This document shows, piece by piece, positions 1 to 5,588 of a stretch of 5,633 nucleotides of DNA. How positions within the stretch are numbered: position 1 is the stretch's first letter; each line of letters begins with the position of its first letter. Location of the stretch: positions 1 through 5,633 of the forward strand of contig JAVVPN010000136.1 in NCBI GenBank assembly GCA_036655755.1, read 5' to 3'. The position numbers and the translations under genes are program-made. This stretch comes from JAUNSR01 sp036655755 (GTDB lineage Bacteria > Bacteroidota > Bacteroidia > Bacteroidales > JAUNSR01). Below the pieces are notes generated by a model. That model was not told where the DNA came from, did not search any database, and saw only the letters and a list, made by a program, of their open reading frames with translations.

Positions 1-2
1 TC

Positions 3-60
3 CAAATAAAGAGAGGCTCCTCTTGCAATTTTCATTGCTCGGGGAGCCTCTCTTTATTTG
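3..60. terminator. Long bidirectional-type terminator hairpin
   Basis: Bases 3-20 are perfectly complementary to 43-60, giving an 18-bp stem. The stem has a GC-rich centre (GAGGCTCC / GGAGCCTC) and A-rich and T-rich outer ends. The enclosed segment folds again: GCAAT at 25-29 pairs with ATTGC at 34-38 around a 4-base loop. Because the A-rich left flank and T-rich right flank mirror each other, it could stop transcription from either side. It most likely ends a gene left of the window and insulates the regulator gene that begins at 185. Confidence 0.85.
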
Positions 61-184
61 AATATATTTTATGCTAAAAAAACAAAATAATAACGACGTA
101 GCCCTATTAAAACATAAATAGTTATATTTTTTATTTATATTTATAAATACGTTTATTGATGTAATCTATTTTAAAATACCCCTA

Positions 185-1816
185 ATGCTACGTGCGTCTT
201 TTTTCCTTTTACTTCTTCTTTTCGGATTAAAAACATCCGCCTATAATCATACAACCGATTCTTTGTTATCAATACTTGACAACGAAATTAAGGTCGACAA
301 TCACTATATCCGTAAGCGCCAAAAACGGATCGATTCGCTTATTCTGCAAAATACGATTACGACAACCCCTCTCGAACAATTCGAGCTGAATGACAAAATT
401 TATGATGAATATATTTATTACAAATATGATTCGGCTTTGTATTATCTCGACAAAAAATACCAACTGGCAAAAAAAATAAAAAACCAGAAGCTTCTGTTCG
501 ACATTCAGATAAACCGCGTAAACTTATTTATCATTAACGGCTTATTCTGGGAAGCGCAATACCATCTGAATCGTATCAGCCCTAAAGAGCTCACTCCGGC
601 TCAACAAATAGATTATTACAGTAACAAGTTCAGACTTCACCTTTATCTCTCTCAGAACAGCTACGATTTTATCAACACGACAGCCTACGCGAATTTGTTT
701 ATGGAAAGCAAAAATGAGATTATGTCGGAATTAGATAATTTCGACATGCTTCCTCCCGACATCAGATGCTACATATACCGATACAACAAGCAAGGGCAAA
801 GATTGGCTGACTTGCTCGATCATTTACTTTCACAAGCACAGAAAGGCACACGCCTGTACTCTTTTATTTGTTTATGGAAAGCTCATATCGCTCGGGAAAA
901 CGAAAATCAGGACGAGCTGCTCCAATATCTTGCACTCGGCGCTATTTCGGATATAAAGGGAACGATTAAAAACAGTCAGAGCATGTACCTCATAGCATCC
1001 GAGATTTTCGAAAACGGGAATAACATCGAACGCGCTCAGCAATATATCCAGGCGGCTCAAAACAACATGCTCATCTCTAAATCGCTGATTTATAAATTAC
1101 GCGTAAGCCAACTGGTGTCGGTTATAAATACGGAATATGCTAACCGAAATATCCAATATCAGAAACATCTGATTGTATTTATATGCACCATCAGCATCTT
1201 ATCCCTTGGGTTGATATTTACCGTAATTTTTCTGATGAAACAAATGAAAAAACTAAAATGCGCCCAAGCTCAATTGATACAGAATCATGAAGACCAATTG
1301 GAGTGGAATAAAAAATTAAACGAATTAAATAAAGCATTAGCACAGACAAACCATATCAAAGAAGAATATATCGGAATGTTTCTGGGTATGCCCCCCTATT
1401 ATCTGGATAAAATGGCCGAATACAGAAAACAGATTATCAAACTACTGAAGCAAGGCAAAATCCCGGAATTGCATGAATTTTGCAAATCAACCAAAAACAT
1501 TGAAGATGAAAATGATTTTTTACACAAAGAGTTCGACCGTATGTTTTTAAGCATCCTTCCGGGGTTTATCGACGAATTCAACAGCCTGCTTGAAAAAGAT
1601 GCCGTCATTTCCCCTCGCCCGGGAGAGATGACCGTCGAACTGCGTATTTACGCATTAATACGTCTTGGCATTAAAGACAGCGCGCACATTGCCAAATACC
1701 TCCGTTATTCGGTTAACACCATTTACAACTACCGGTCCAGGATAAAAAGCAAAGCAATCGTCCCGAAGGAGGATTTTGAAAAAGAAGTGATGAAAATCGG
1801 CACTATTAAAAAGTAA
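185..1816 (+). CDS. Membrane-anchored TPR-like regulator with C-terminal helix-turn-helix (DUF6377-type)
   Basis: This is a predicted inner-membrane one-component transcription regulator. Residues 1-19 form a signal peptide with a run of leucines and phenylalanines. Residues about 25-320 are helical and rich in Tyr, Leu and Asn; the stretch around 64-100 resembles a tetratricopeptide helix pair and would lie in the periplasm. Residues 329-351 form one strong membrane span, followed by Lys-rich positive residues and a coiled coil to about 395. Residues about 470-525 form a LuxR-like helix-turn-helix, with key segments ELRIYALIRLGI and SVNTIYNYRSRIKSKA. No histidine-kinase or receiver motifs are seen. 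The length of 543 residues fits Bacteroidales DUF6377 proteins as I remember them. The ATG at 185 is chosen because the signal peptide follows immediately. A weak -7-like match (TACGTTTA, 148-155) lies upstream. The signal sensed and the target genes are unknown. The family name is recognised, not searched. Confidence 0.78.
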   Translation: MLRASFFLLLLLFGLKTSAYNHTTDSLLSILDNEIKVDNHYIRKRQKRIDSLILQNTITTTPLEQFELNDKIYDEYIYYKYDSALYYLDKKYQLAKKIKNQKLLFDIQINRVNLFIINGLFWEAQYHLNRISPKELTPAQQIDYYSNKFRLHLYLSQNSYDFINTTAYANLFMESKNEIMSELDNFDMLPPDIRCYIYRYNKQGQRLADLLDHLLSQAQKGTRLYSFICLWKAHIARENENQDELLQYLALGAISDIKGTIKNSQSMYLIASEIFENGNNIERAQQYIQAAQNNMLISKSLIYKLRVSQLVSVINTEYANRNIQYQKHLIVFICTISILSLGLIFTVIFLMKQMKKLKCAQAQLIQNHEDQLEWNKKLNELNKALAQTNHIKEEYIGMFLGMPPYYLDKMAEYRKQIIKLLKQGKIPELHEFCKSTKNIEDENDFLHKEFDRMFLSILPGFIDEFNSLLEKDAVISPRPGEMTVELRIYALIRLGIKDSAHIAKYLRYSVNTIYNYRSRIKSKAIVPKEDFEKEVMKIGTIKK

Positions 1817-1949
1817 TATTCCATCAATCGACCGGTTTTATACCTAAAGTAACTTTTTCACAATGGCGTCATTCTTATATTAGCATTCATATCCAACTAA
1901 AAACAAACAACTGATTACAAGTATATTAAAGAGAAAAACAATGTGATTT

Positions 1950-1995
1950 AAGCTTATATTGTATCTATACATGCTTTTAGAAATAATATAAGCTT
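1950..1995. repeat. 11-bp perfect inverted repeat in the intergenic region
   Basis: AAGCTTATATT at 1950-1960 is the exact reverse complement of AATATAAGCTT at 1985-1995, with a 24-base spacer. No T-run follows it, so it does not look like an intrinsic terminator. It sits just upstream of a weak promoter match for the gene at 2064. It could be an operator for a dimeric regulator or an RNA hairpin. Its role is inferred from position only. Confidence 0.6.
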
Positions 1996-2005
1996 TCGAT
2001 ATTTG
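1976..2005 (+). promoter_or_regulatory. Weak candidate Bacteroides-type promoter
   Basis: GATATTTG at 1998-2005 matches the Bacteroides -7 consensus TAnnTTTG at five of six fixed positions. TTTA at 1976-1979 is a near match to the -33 element TTTG, 18 bases upstream. The predicted start of transcription would be near 2012, leaving a leader of about 50 bases before the ATG at 2064. The right arm of the inverted repeat lies between the two elements. The region is AT-rich, so a chance match is possible. Confidence 0.3.
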
Positions 2006-2063
2006 AGATATAGCTATGAATAATTTTTAATTATCATCATATCCCAAATTATCCCGAAAAGAT

Positions 2064-2330
2064 ATGCCTAACTTAAAAAACCAAACCTATCAGTTAAACT
2101 CGCCCGAAACTCCTCTTACATCGAATCACCGGATTCATTCGACGAAAGATCTGAAAAATCTATTTGCGCATCTCGAAGAGGATTTTCATAAACCATTGGT
2201 TATGCATATGCTCGGATATAGCCACAGAACAATAGCGGAAACATTAAATATCGAAATTAAAGAAGTAGAGAGCAGATTACTATATGCTTATCGTCATATT
2301 GAAAATTTTACTCCTGAATTTTCAGGATAA
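2064..2330 (+). CDS. Small orphan sigma-70 region 4-like helix-turn-helix protein
   Basis: This 88-residue protein resembles only the C-terminal quarter of an ECF sigma factor. Residues 28-44 (DLKNLFAHLEEDFHKPL) resemble the start of region 4, and residues 51-72 (GYSHRTIAETLNIEIKEVES, then RL) match the sigma-4 pattern GY..qEIAe.L.i..gtVkSRl. No region 2 is present, and the 247 AT-rich bases upstream show no remnant of one, so this does not look like a simple frameshifted sigma gene. In the recognition helix the usual TVKSR and ARK are EVESR and AYR, which lowers positive charge and may weaken promoter binding. It may be an accessory or decoy sigma-4 domain, a small HTH regulator, or a decayed paralogue. 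It lies downstream of the membrane regulator on the same strand but probably in a separate transcript. Confidence 0.65.
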   Translation: MPNLKNQTYQLNSPETPLTSNHRIHSTKDLKNLFAHLEEDFHKPLVMHMLGYSHRTIAETLNIEIKEVESRLLYAYRHIENFTPEFSG

Positions 2331-2349
2331 GTTGAAGCATATTTCTAAA

Positions 2350-2380
2350 AGGTAAAACAGACAGCTCGGTTGTTTTATTT
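2350..2380 (+). terminator. Weak AT-rich hairpin after the sigma-4-like gene
   Basis: TAAAACA at 2353-2359 pairs perfectly with TGTTTTA at 2371-2377 around a loop containing ACAGCTCGG. G-U pairs and one A-T pair extend the stem to 2350 and 2380. It lies 19 bases after the stop at 2330 and is followed by a T-rich stretch. The stem has few GC pairs, so termination would be inefficient. Its end touches the promoter of the next gene. Confidence 0.35.
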
Positions 2381-2387
2381 ATCTTTG
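2380..2387 (+). promoter_or_regulatory. Bacteroides -7 promoter element for the isomerase-peptidase operon
   Basis: TATCTTTG is a perfect match to TAnnTTTG. It sits 38 bases before the ATG at 2426, so transcription would start near 2394 with a leader of about 30 bases. No clear TTTG is visible at the expected -33 position, which is common for this promoter class. The leader contains the 8-base palindrome CTCCGGAG (2406-2413), whose role is unknown. Confidence 0.55.
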
Positions 2388-2425
2388 TCTTATTTCCCGA
2401 AATAACTCCGGAGAAATCAGATTAT

Positions 2426-3253
2426 ATGCAGATAAAAGCTCACCTCTTCTTAGCAATAAGTTGTATTTTATTCTTTTCCGGTTGCCGGCAACATAATCCG
2501 GCCAACCGCAGCCGCCTTGAGATTGAGACGAGCGAGGGGGATATCCTAGTGGAATTATACAATGAAACGCCTGCTCACCGCGATAATTTCATTCGCCTTG
2601 CACAGGCCGGATTCTACAACGATTTGCTATTTCACCGTATAATCAACGGTTTTATGATTCAGGGGGGCGATCCGACCTCAAAAAATGCGCCGCAAGGGGC
2701 TTTGCTCGGCGCCAAAGATACCGGCGAACTGATTGAGCCGGAGTTTCGTTATCCGCTTTATTTCCATAAACGAGGTGCCCTGGCGGCAGCCCGCGAGGGA
2801 AATACGCAGAATCCCGAAAAAAAATCGAGCGGTTCGCAATTCTATATCGTATGGGGAAAGAAATTTTCAGAAAAGGAATTGTCGGAAGTGGAGCGATCAC
2901 GCAACGAACAAATCCTGCAAGATAAAACTAACCAACTTTTCGCAGCCAATGAAAAGCGTTTAAATCAACCGGCCGACGAGATGGATATGGCTACATTGCA
3001 ACAACTGATGGATTCGCTTCGCTCAGAAGCAAAATTACAACTAGAAGACACCCGAAGTTGGTTCCATATTCCCGATAGTATCCGAACCATCTATAAAAAT
3101 GAGGGAGGTAGCCCCTGGCTCGATAATGAATATACCGTTTTCGGAGATGTGATTGAAGGGTTGGATGTAGTCGAAAAAATCCAATCCCTCCCCACCGATG
3201 CAAACGGGCGTCCGATCAAAGATATTAAAATGAAAATAAAACTACTCAAATGA
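2426..3253 (+). CDS. Cyclophilin-type peptidyl-prolyl cis-trans isomerase, lipoprotein
   Basis: This enzyme interconverts cis and trans Xaa-Pro bonds during protein folding and is predicted to be a lipid-anchored envelope protein. Residues 1-20 form a lipoprotein signal ending in the lipobox FSGC, with Cys20 lipidated. The next residues (RQHNPAN) lack the acidic surface-export signal described for Bacteroidetes, so a periplasmic-facing anchor is more likely. The cyclophilin fold begins near residue 31. Active-site residues are visible: FHRIINGFMIQGGDP with Arg71, Phe76 and Gln79, and GSQFYI with Gln138 and Phe139. WLDNEYTVFG at 231-240 supplies Trp231, equivalent to the cyclosporin-contacting Trp121 of human CypA. 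A charged, probably helical insert (about residues 145-229) separates QFYIVWG from WLDNE, which explains why the protein has 275 residues rather than the roughly 165 of a simple cyclophilin. It shares ATGA with the M16 peptidase gene. Confidence 0.93.
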   Translation: MQIKAHLFLAISCILFFSGCRQHNPANRSRLEIETSEGDILVELYNETPAHRDNFIRLAQAGFYNDLLFHRIINGFMIQGGDPTSKNAPQGALLGAKDTGELIEPEFRYPLYFHKRGALAAAREGNTQNPEKKSSGSQFYIVWGKKFSEKELSEVERSRNEQILQDKTNQLFAANEKRLNQPADEMDMATLQQLMDSLRSEAKLQLEDTRSWFHIPDSIRTIYKNEGGSPWLDNEYTVFGDVIEGLDVVEKIQSLPTDANGRPIKDIKMKIKLLK

Positions 3254-4488
3254 TAGAAGTAAACAAATACACGCTTCCTAACGGATTAAAGCTGCTTCAT
3301 CACAAAGATGAAAGCACGCAAATGGTGGCTCTAAACGTATTATACAATGTGGGTGCCCGCGACGAAGATCCGAATCATACAGGATTTGCCCATCTTTTCG
3401 AACACCTGATGTTTGGCGGATCTGAACACATTCCTGATTTCGACGCTCCCCTACAGGAAGCCGGAGGCGAAAACAACGCATGGACCAGTGACGATATTAC
3501 GAATTATTACGATGTGGTGCCGCTTCAGAATGTAGAAACCGCATTCTGGCTGGAGTCGGATCGTATGTTGAGTCTGAATTTCTCGCAGAAAAGCCTCGAT
3601 ATTCAAAAACAGGTGGTAGTGGAAGAGTTCAAGCAACGCAACCTCAACCAGCCTTATGGCGATATTTCGTTGCTGATTCGTCCCCTCGCCTACCAAAAAC
3701 ACCCTTATCAGTGGCCAACCATCGGCAAGGAAGTAAGCCATATCGAACAGGCTACGCTCGAAGAGGTGAAGGATTTCTTTTTCCATCATTATGCACCCAA
3801 TAACGCCATTCTGGCCGTGACGGGCAACATCTCATTTGAAGATGCAATCGCTTTGACCGAAAAATGGTTCGGCCCCATTCCGGCCCGCGACGTAAAACCG
3901 CGCAATCTGCCGGTAGAACCGAAACAAACAGAAGCCCGTTTTCTGGAAGTGGAGCGCGATGTGCCGATGGATGCCATCACCAAGGCATACCACATGTGCG
4001 CGCGCACGGATAAAGATTATCATGCATTCGATATTTTATCAGATATTTTATCGAACGGCCGTTCGGCCCGTTTGCCTCAACGCTTGATGATGGAGAAAAA
4101 ACTGTTTTCAGAGGTAAACGCCTATATTTCGGGAAGCATCGAACCGGGACTTTTCTTCGTAACCGGCAAACCGGCGCCCGGCGTATCGCTCGAAGAGGCC
4201 GATCAGGCGCTTCAAGAAGAATTGCGTATTCTTACGGAAGAGGTTGTTAGTGAGAAGGAGCTGACCAAACTGGTCAATAAATTTGAATCGAACGATGTGT
4301 TCTCCAATATTTATTACCTCAATAAAGCTACTAATCTGGCCTATTTTGAGTTATTGGGAAAAGCGGAAGATATCAATACCGAGGTGGACAAATACCTGGC
4401 GCTTACCCCCGAACAGATTCGCAGGGTTGCGCAGGAAACTTTCCGACCGGAAAATTGCTCTACCCTCTATTATCGGGCAAAGAAATAA
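3250..4488 (+). CDS. M16 family zinc metallopeptidase (insulinase-like, single-unit M16B type)
   Basis: This is a predicted zinc endopeptidase degrading or processing peptides. The inverted zinc motif HxxEH is His48-Leu-Phe-Glu51-His52 in the sequence GFAHLFEHLMFGG. The third ligand is probably Glu126 in QVVVEEFKQR, about 74 residues downstream. The N-terminal M16 domain covers about residues 10-160 and the inactive C-terminal M16 domain about 165-345. At 412 residues it has the half-size length of M16B enzymes that work as dimers. No signal peptide is present (MIEVNKYTLPNGLKLL), so it is probably cytoplasmic. In the second domain, RSARLPQRLMMEKKLFSEV (271-289) has Met280 and Ser287 where many relatives carry the substrate-binding Arg and Tyr. 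The start codon overlaps the isomerase stop in ATGA, implying translational coupling. A strong terminator follows. Confidence 0.93.
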   Translation: MIEVNKYTLPNGLKLLHHKDESTQMVALNVLYNVGARDEDPNHTGFAHLFEHLMFGGSEHIPDFDAPLQEAGGENNAWTSDDITNYYDVVPLQNVETAFWLESDRMLSLNFSQKSLDIQKQVVVEEFKQRNLNQPYGDISLLIRPLAYQKHPYQWPTIGKEVSHIEQATLEEVKDFFFHHYAPNNAILAVTGNISFEDAIALTEKWFGPIPARDVKPRNLPVEPKQTEARFLEVERDVPMDAITKAYHMCARTDKDYHAFDILSDILSNGRSARLPQRLMMEKKLFSEVNAYISGSIEPGLFFVTGKPAPGVSLEEADQALQEELRILTEEVVSEKELTKLVNKFESNDVFSNIYYLNKATNLAYFELLGKAEDINTEVDKYLALTPEQIRRVAQETFRPENCSTLYYRAKK

Positions 4489-4503
4489 ATTTGGCAGAAG
4501 GCC

Positions 4504-4557
4504 TAAAACAGAGAAACCGGACGATCCTCCTCAGAATCGTCCGGTTTCTTTGTTTTA
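4504..4557. terminator. Bidirectional terminator between convergent genes
   Basis: Bases 4504-4525 pair with 4536-4557, giving a 22-bp stem with a single G-U pair (4511/4550) and a 10-base loop. The core AGAAACCGGACGAT pairs perfectly, and the ends are A-rich on the left and T-rich on the right, so it can act on both strands. It ends the isomerase-peptidase operon on the plus strand. On the minus strand it ends the pseudouridine synthase gene, and the stem includes that gene's stop codon (4555-4557). Confidence 0.92.
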
Positions 4558-5232
4558 TTTTACGGTTTGCTCAAAAGTACGCCACAAATTATCGTTCGGT
4601 ACGGGAGCAACTATTTCAATCGGTTCTTTCGACACCGGATGGGTAAATGCTACCCGACGGGCATGCAACGAAATACCGCCGTCCGGATTTGAGCGATCGA
4701 ATCCATACTTCAAATCCCCTTTAATGGGACATCCGATTTTAGCCAACTGACAACGAATCTGATGGTGTCGCCCTGTTTTAAGGTCTATTTCAAGCAACAT
4801 ATAGCGATCGCTCCGCGCAATCAGTTTATAATGCAAAATCGCCTTTTTCGAATCGGGTTTTTCTATATCGTAAGCATACGATTTATTTTGCTTCTCGTTG
4901 CGTACCAAATAATGAACCAGTTCTGCTTCGGGAGCTATATCTTTTGCTTTGACAATCGCCCAATAGGTCTTCTTCACTTCGCTCTTTCGGAACATCTCAT
5001 TCAACCGGGTCAGCGCCTTGCTGGTTTTAGCAAAAAGCACAATCCCCGATGTCGGACGGTCGAGTCGATGGGTAACCCCGACAAATACATTGCCCGGCTT
5101 GTCATATTTTTCCTTCAGCCATCTTTTCAAGGTTTCAGAAAGCGGTTCATCTCCCGTCTTATCACCTTGCACAATCTCATTACACGTTTTGCTTACGGCT
5201 ATTATGTGGTTGTCTTCAAAAAGGATTTCCAT
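4555..5232 (-). CDS. RluA-family pseudouridine synthase
   Basis: This enzyme converts uridine to pseudouridine in ribosomal or transfer RNA; the exact target is not evident. The 225-residue protein is a bare catalytic domain without the N-terminal S4 RNA-binding domain of RluC and RluD. The signature HRLDRPTSGIVLFAKT (55-70) contains the catalytic Asp58. LKTGRHHQIRCQLA (151-164) and the following PIKGDLKYG are the other conserved blocks that bind uridine and RNA. The N-terminus MEILFEDNHIIAVSKTCNEI corresponds to the usual vvnKPaG strand, although the Lys-Pro is Lys-Thr here. The frame is open up to an ATG at 5319, but the extra 29 residues are unlike the family and overlap the promoter at 5263-5270, so the ATG at 5232 is chosen. 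The gene converges on the M16 peptidase gene across a shared terminator. Confidence 0.94.
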   Translation of the reverse strand: MEILFEDNHIIAVSKTCNEIVQGDKTGDEPLSETLKRWLKEKYDKPGNVFVGVTHRLDRPTSGIVLFAKTSKALTRLNEMFRKSEVKKTYWAIVKAKDIAPEAELVHYLVRNEKQNKSYAYDIEKPDSKKAILHYKLIARSDRYMLLEIDLKTGRHHQIRCQLAKIGCPIKGDLKYGFDRSNPDGGISLHARRVAFTHPVSKEPIEIVAPVPNDNLWRTFEQTVK

Positions 5233-5262
5233 TGATTTTTTATTGAAATGATAGATCAAAGA

Positions 5263-5297
5263 CAAAAGTAATAAAAAGTCGTTTCCATTACAACAAA
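5263..5297 (-). promoter_or_regulatory. Bacteroides-type promoter of the pseudouridine synthase gene
   Basis: On the minus strand TACTTTTG (5270-5263) is a perfect TAnnTTTG -7 element. TTTG at 5297-5294 is a possible -33 element, with a spacer of 23 bases, slightly longer than usual. Transcription would start near 5255, giving a leader of about 20 bases before the ATG at 5232. The leader is A- and T-rich without a Shine-Dalgarno sequence, as is usual in Bacteroidetes. Confidence 0.6.
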
Positions 5298-5434
5298 CCC
5301 AATGGTTGGATACGGCCACCGCCTATCCCCCGATCGCCCCAACTCTTTGCAGATTATCCAACTAAAACGCTTCGCCGTTACGCTATCTTTTATCTCCTAC
5401 TTTCTAACCCTTTGCCTCCTACTGGCTGGGATGA
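5298..5434. other. Gene-free stretch upstream of the repeat array
   Basis: No open frame with recognisable protein features is seen on either strand. The composition is pyrimidine-rich on the plus strand, with runs such as CTATCCCCC and TCTCCTAC. Two copies of the motif CTCCTACT (5394-5401 and 5416-5423) occur and reappear in reverse complement at 5592-5599 beyond the repeat array. Otherwise nothing is recognised here. Confidence 0.5.
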
Positions 5435-5588
5435 TGCTCCGCGAGCAACTCAATCGTCGCCCGTGAAGAACACAAGTGTCGCTCCCGAAGAACACAAAGA
5501 TTGTCCGCGAGCGACTTTCGGGTTGCTCGCGAACAATCTTCAAATTTATCGGGAACCGCAATCGGGTTACTCGTGAATAAGACTTGAT
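5435..5588. repeat. Degenerate 22-bp tandem repeat array, seven units
   Basis: Seven consecutive 22-base units begin at 5435, 5457, 5479, 5501, 5523, 5545 and 5567. Within the units, T at position 1, C at 6, G at 9 and A at 10 are invariant; G at 7 and A at 14 occur in six of seven. Units 2 and 3 match at 16 of 22 bases. The core is near-palindromic, TTGYTCGCGARCAA, best seen in unit 5 (5523-5536). Because of this dyad, units 4 and 5 form a 19-bp hairpin (5497-5515 with 5522-5540) with one mismatch and one G-U pair. A 22-base period is not a multiple of three, so the array is unlikely to code for a repeat protein. The function is unknown. Confidence 0.7.
5497..5540. other. Strong hairpin inside the repeat array
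   Basis: AAGATTGT at 5497-5504 pairs with ACAATCTT at 5533-5540, and CGCGAGC at 5506-5512 pairs with GCTCGCG at 5525-5531. One C/A mismatch separates them, and three more pairs, one of them G-U, close a 6-base loop. No T-run follows, so it is not a standard intrinsic terminator. It arises from neighbouring palindromic repeat units and could matter as RNA or as cruciform DNA. Confidence 0.6.

Noticed and set aside
1817..1870. Intrinsic terminator for the membrane regulator gene
   Set aside because: No stem longer than about five pairs is visible before the short T-run near 1853-1858, so none could be supported.
1817..2063. Remnant of a sigma factor region 2 upstream of the sigma-4-like gene
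   Set aside because: The stretch is AT-rich with stops in the plus-strand frames, and no sigma region 2 motif could be read.
3451..3789. 112-residue minus-strand open frame
   Set aside because: It lies wholly inside the M16 peptidase gene, which has clear catalytic motifs. The reverse product shows no recognisable motif.
4283..4750. 155-residue plus-strand open frame across the convergent gene ends
   Set aside because: It overlaps the peptidase end, the terminator and the pseudouridine synthase gene. Its product is low in hydrophobic periodicity and looks like an out-of-frame shadow.
4762..5235. 157-residue plus-strand open frame
   Set aside because: It is antisense to the conserved core of the pseudouridine synthase, including its HRLD motif, so it is a shadow frame.
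5435..5588. CRISPR array
   Set aside because: The units are directly adjacent with no spacers, they are degenerate, and no cas gene is present in the window.
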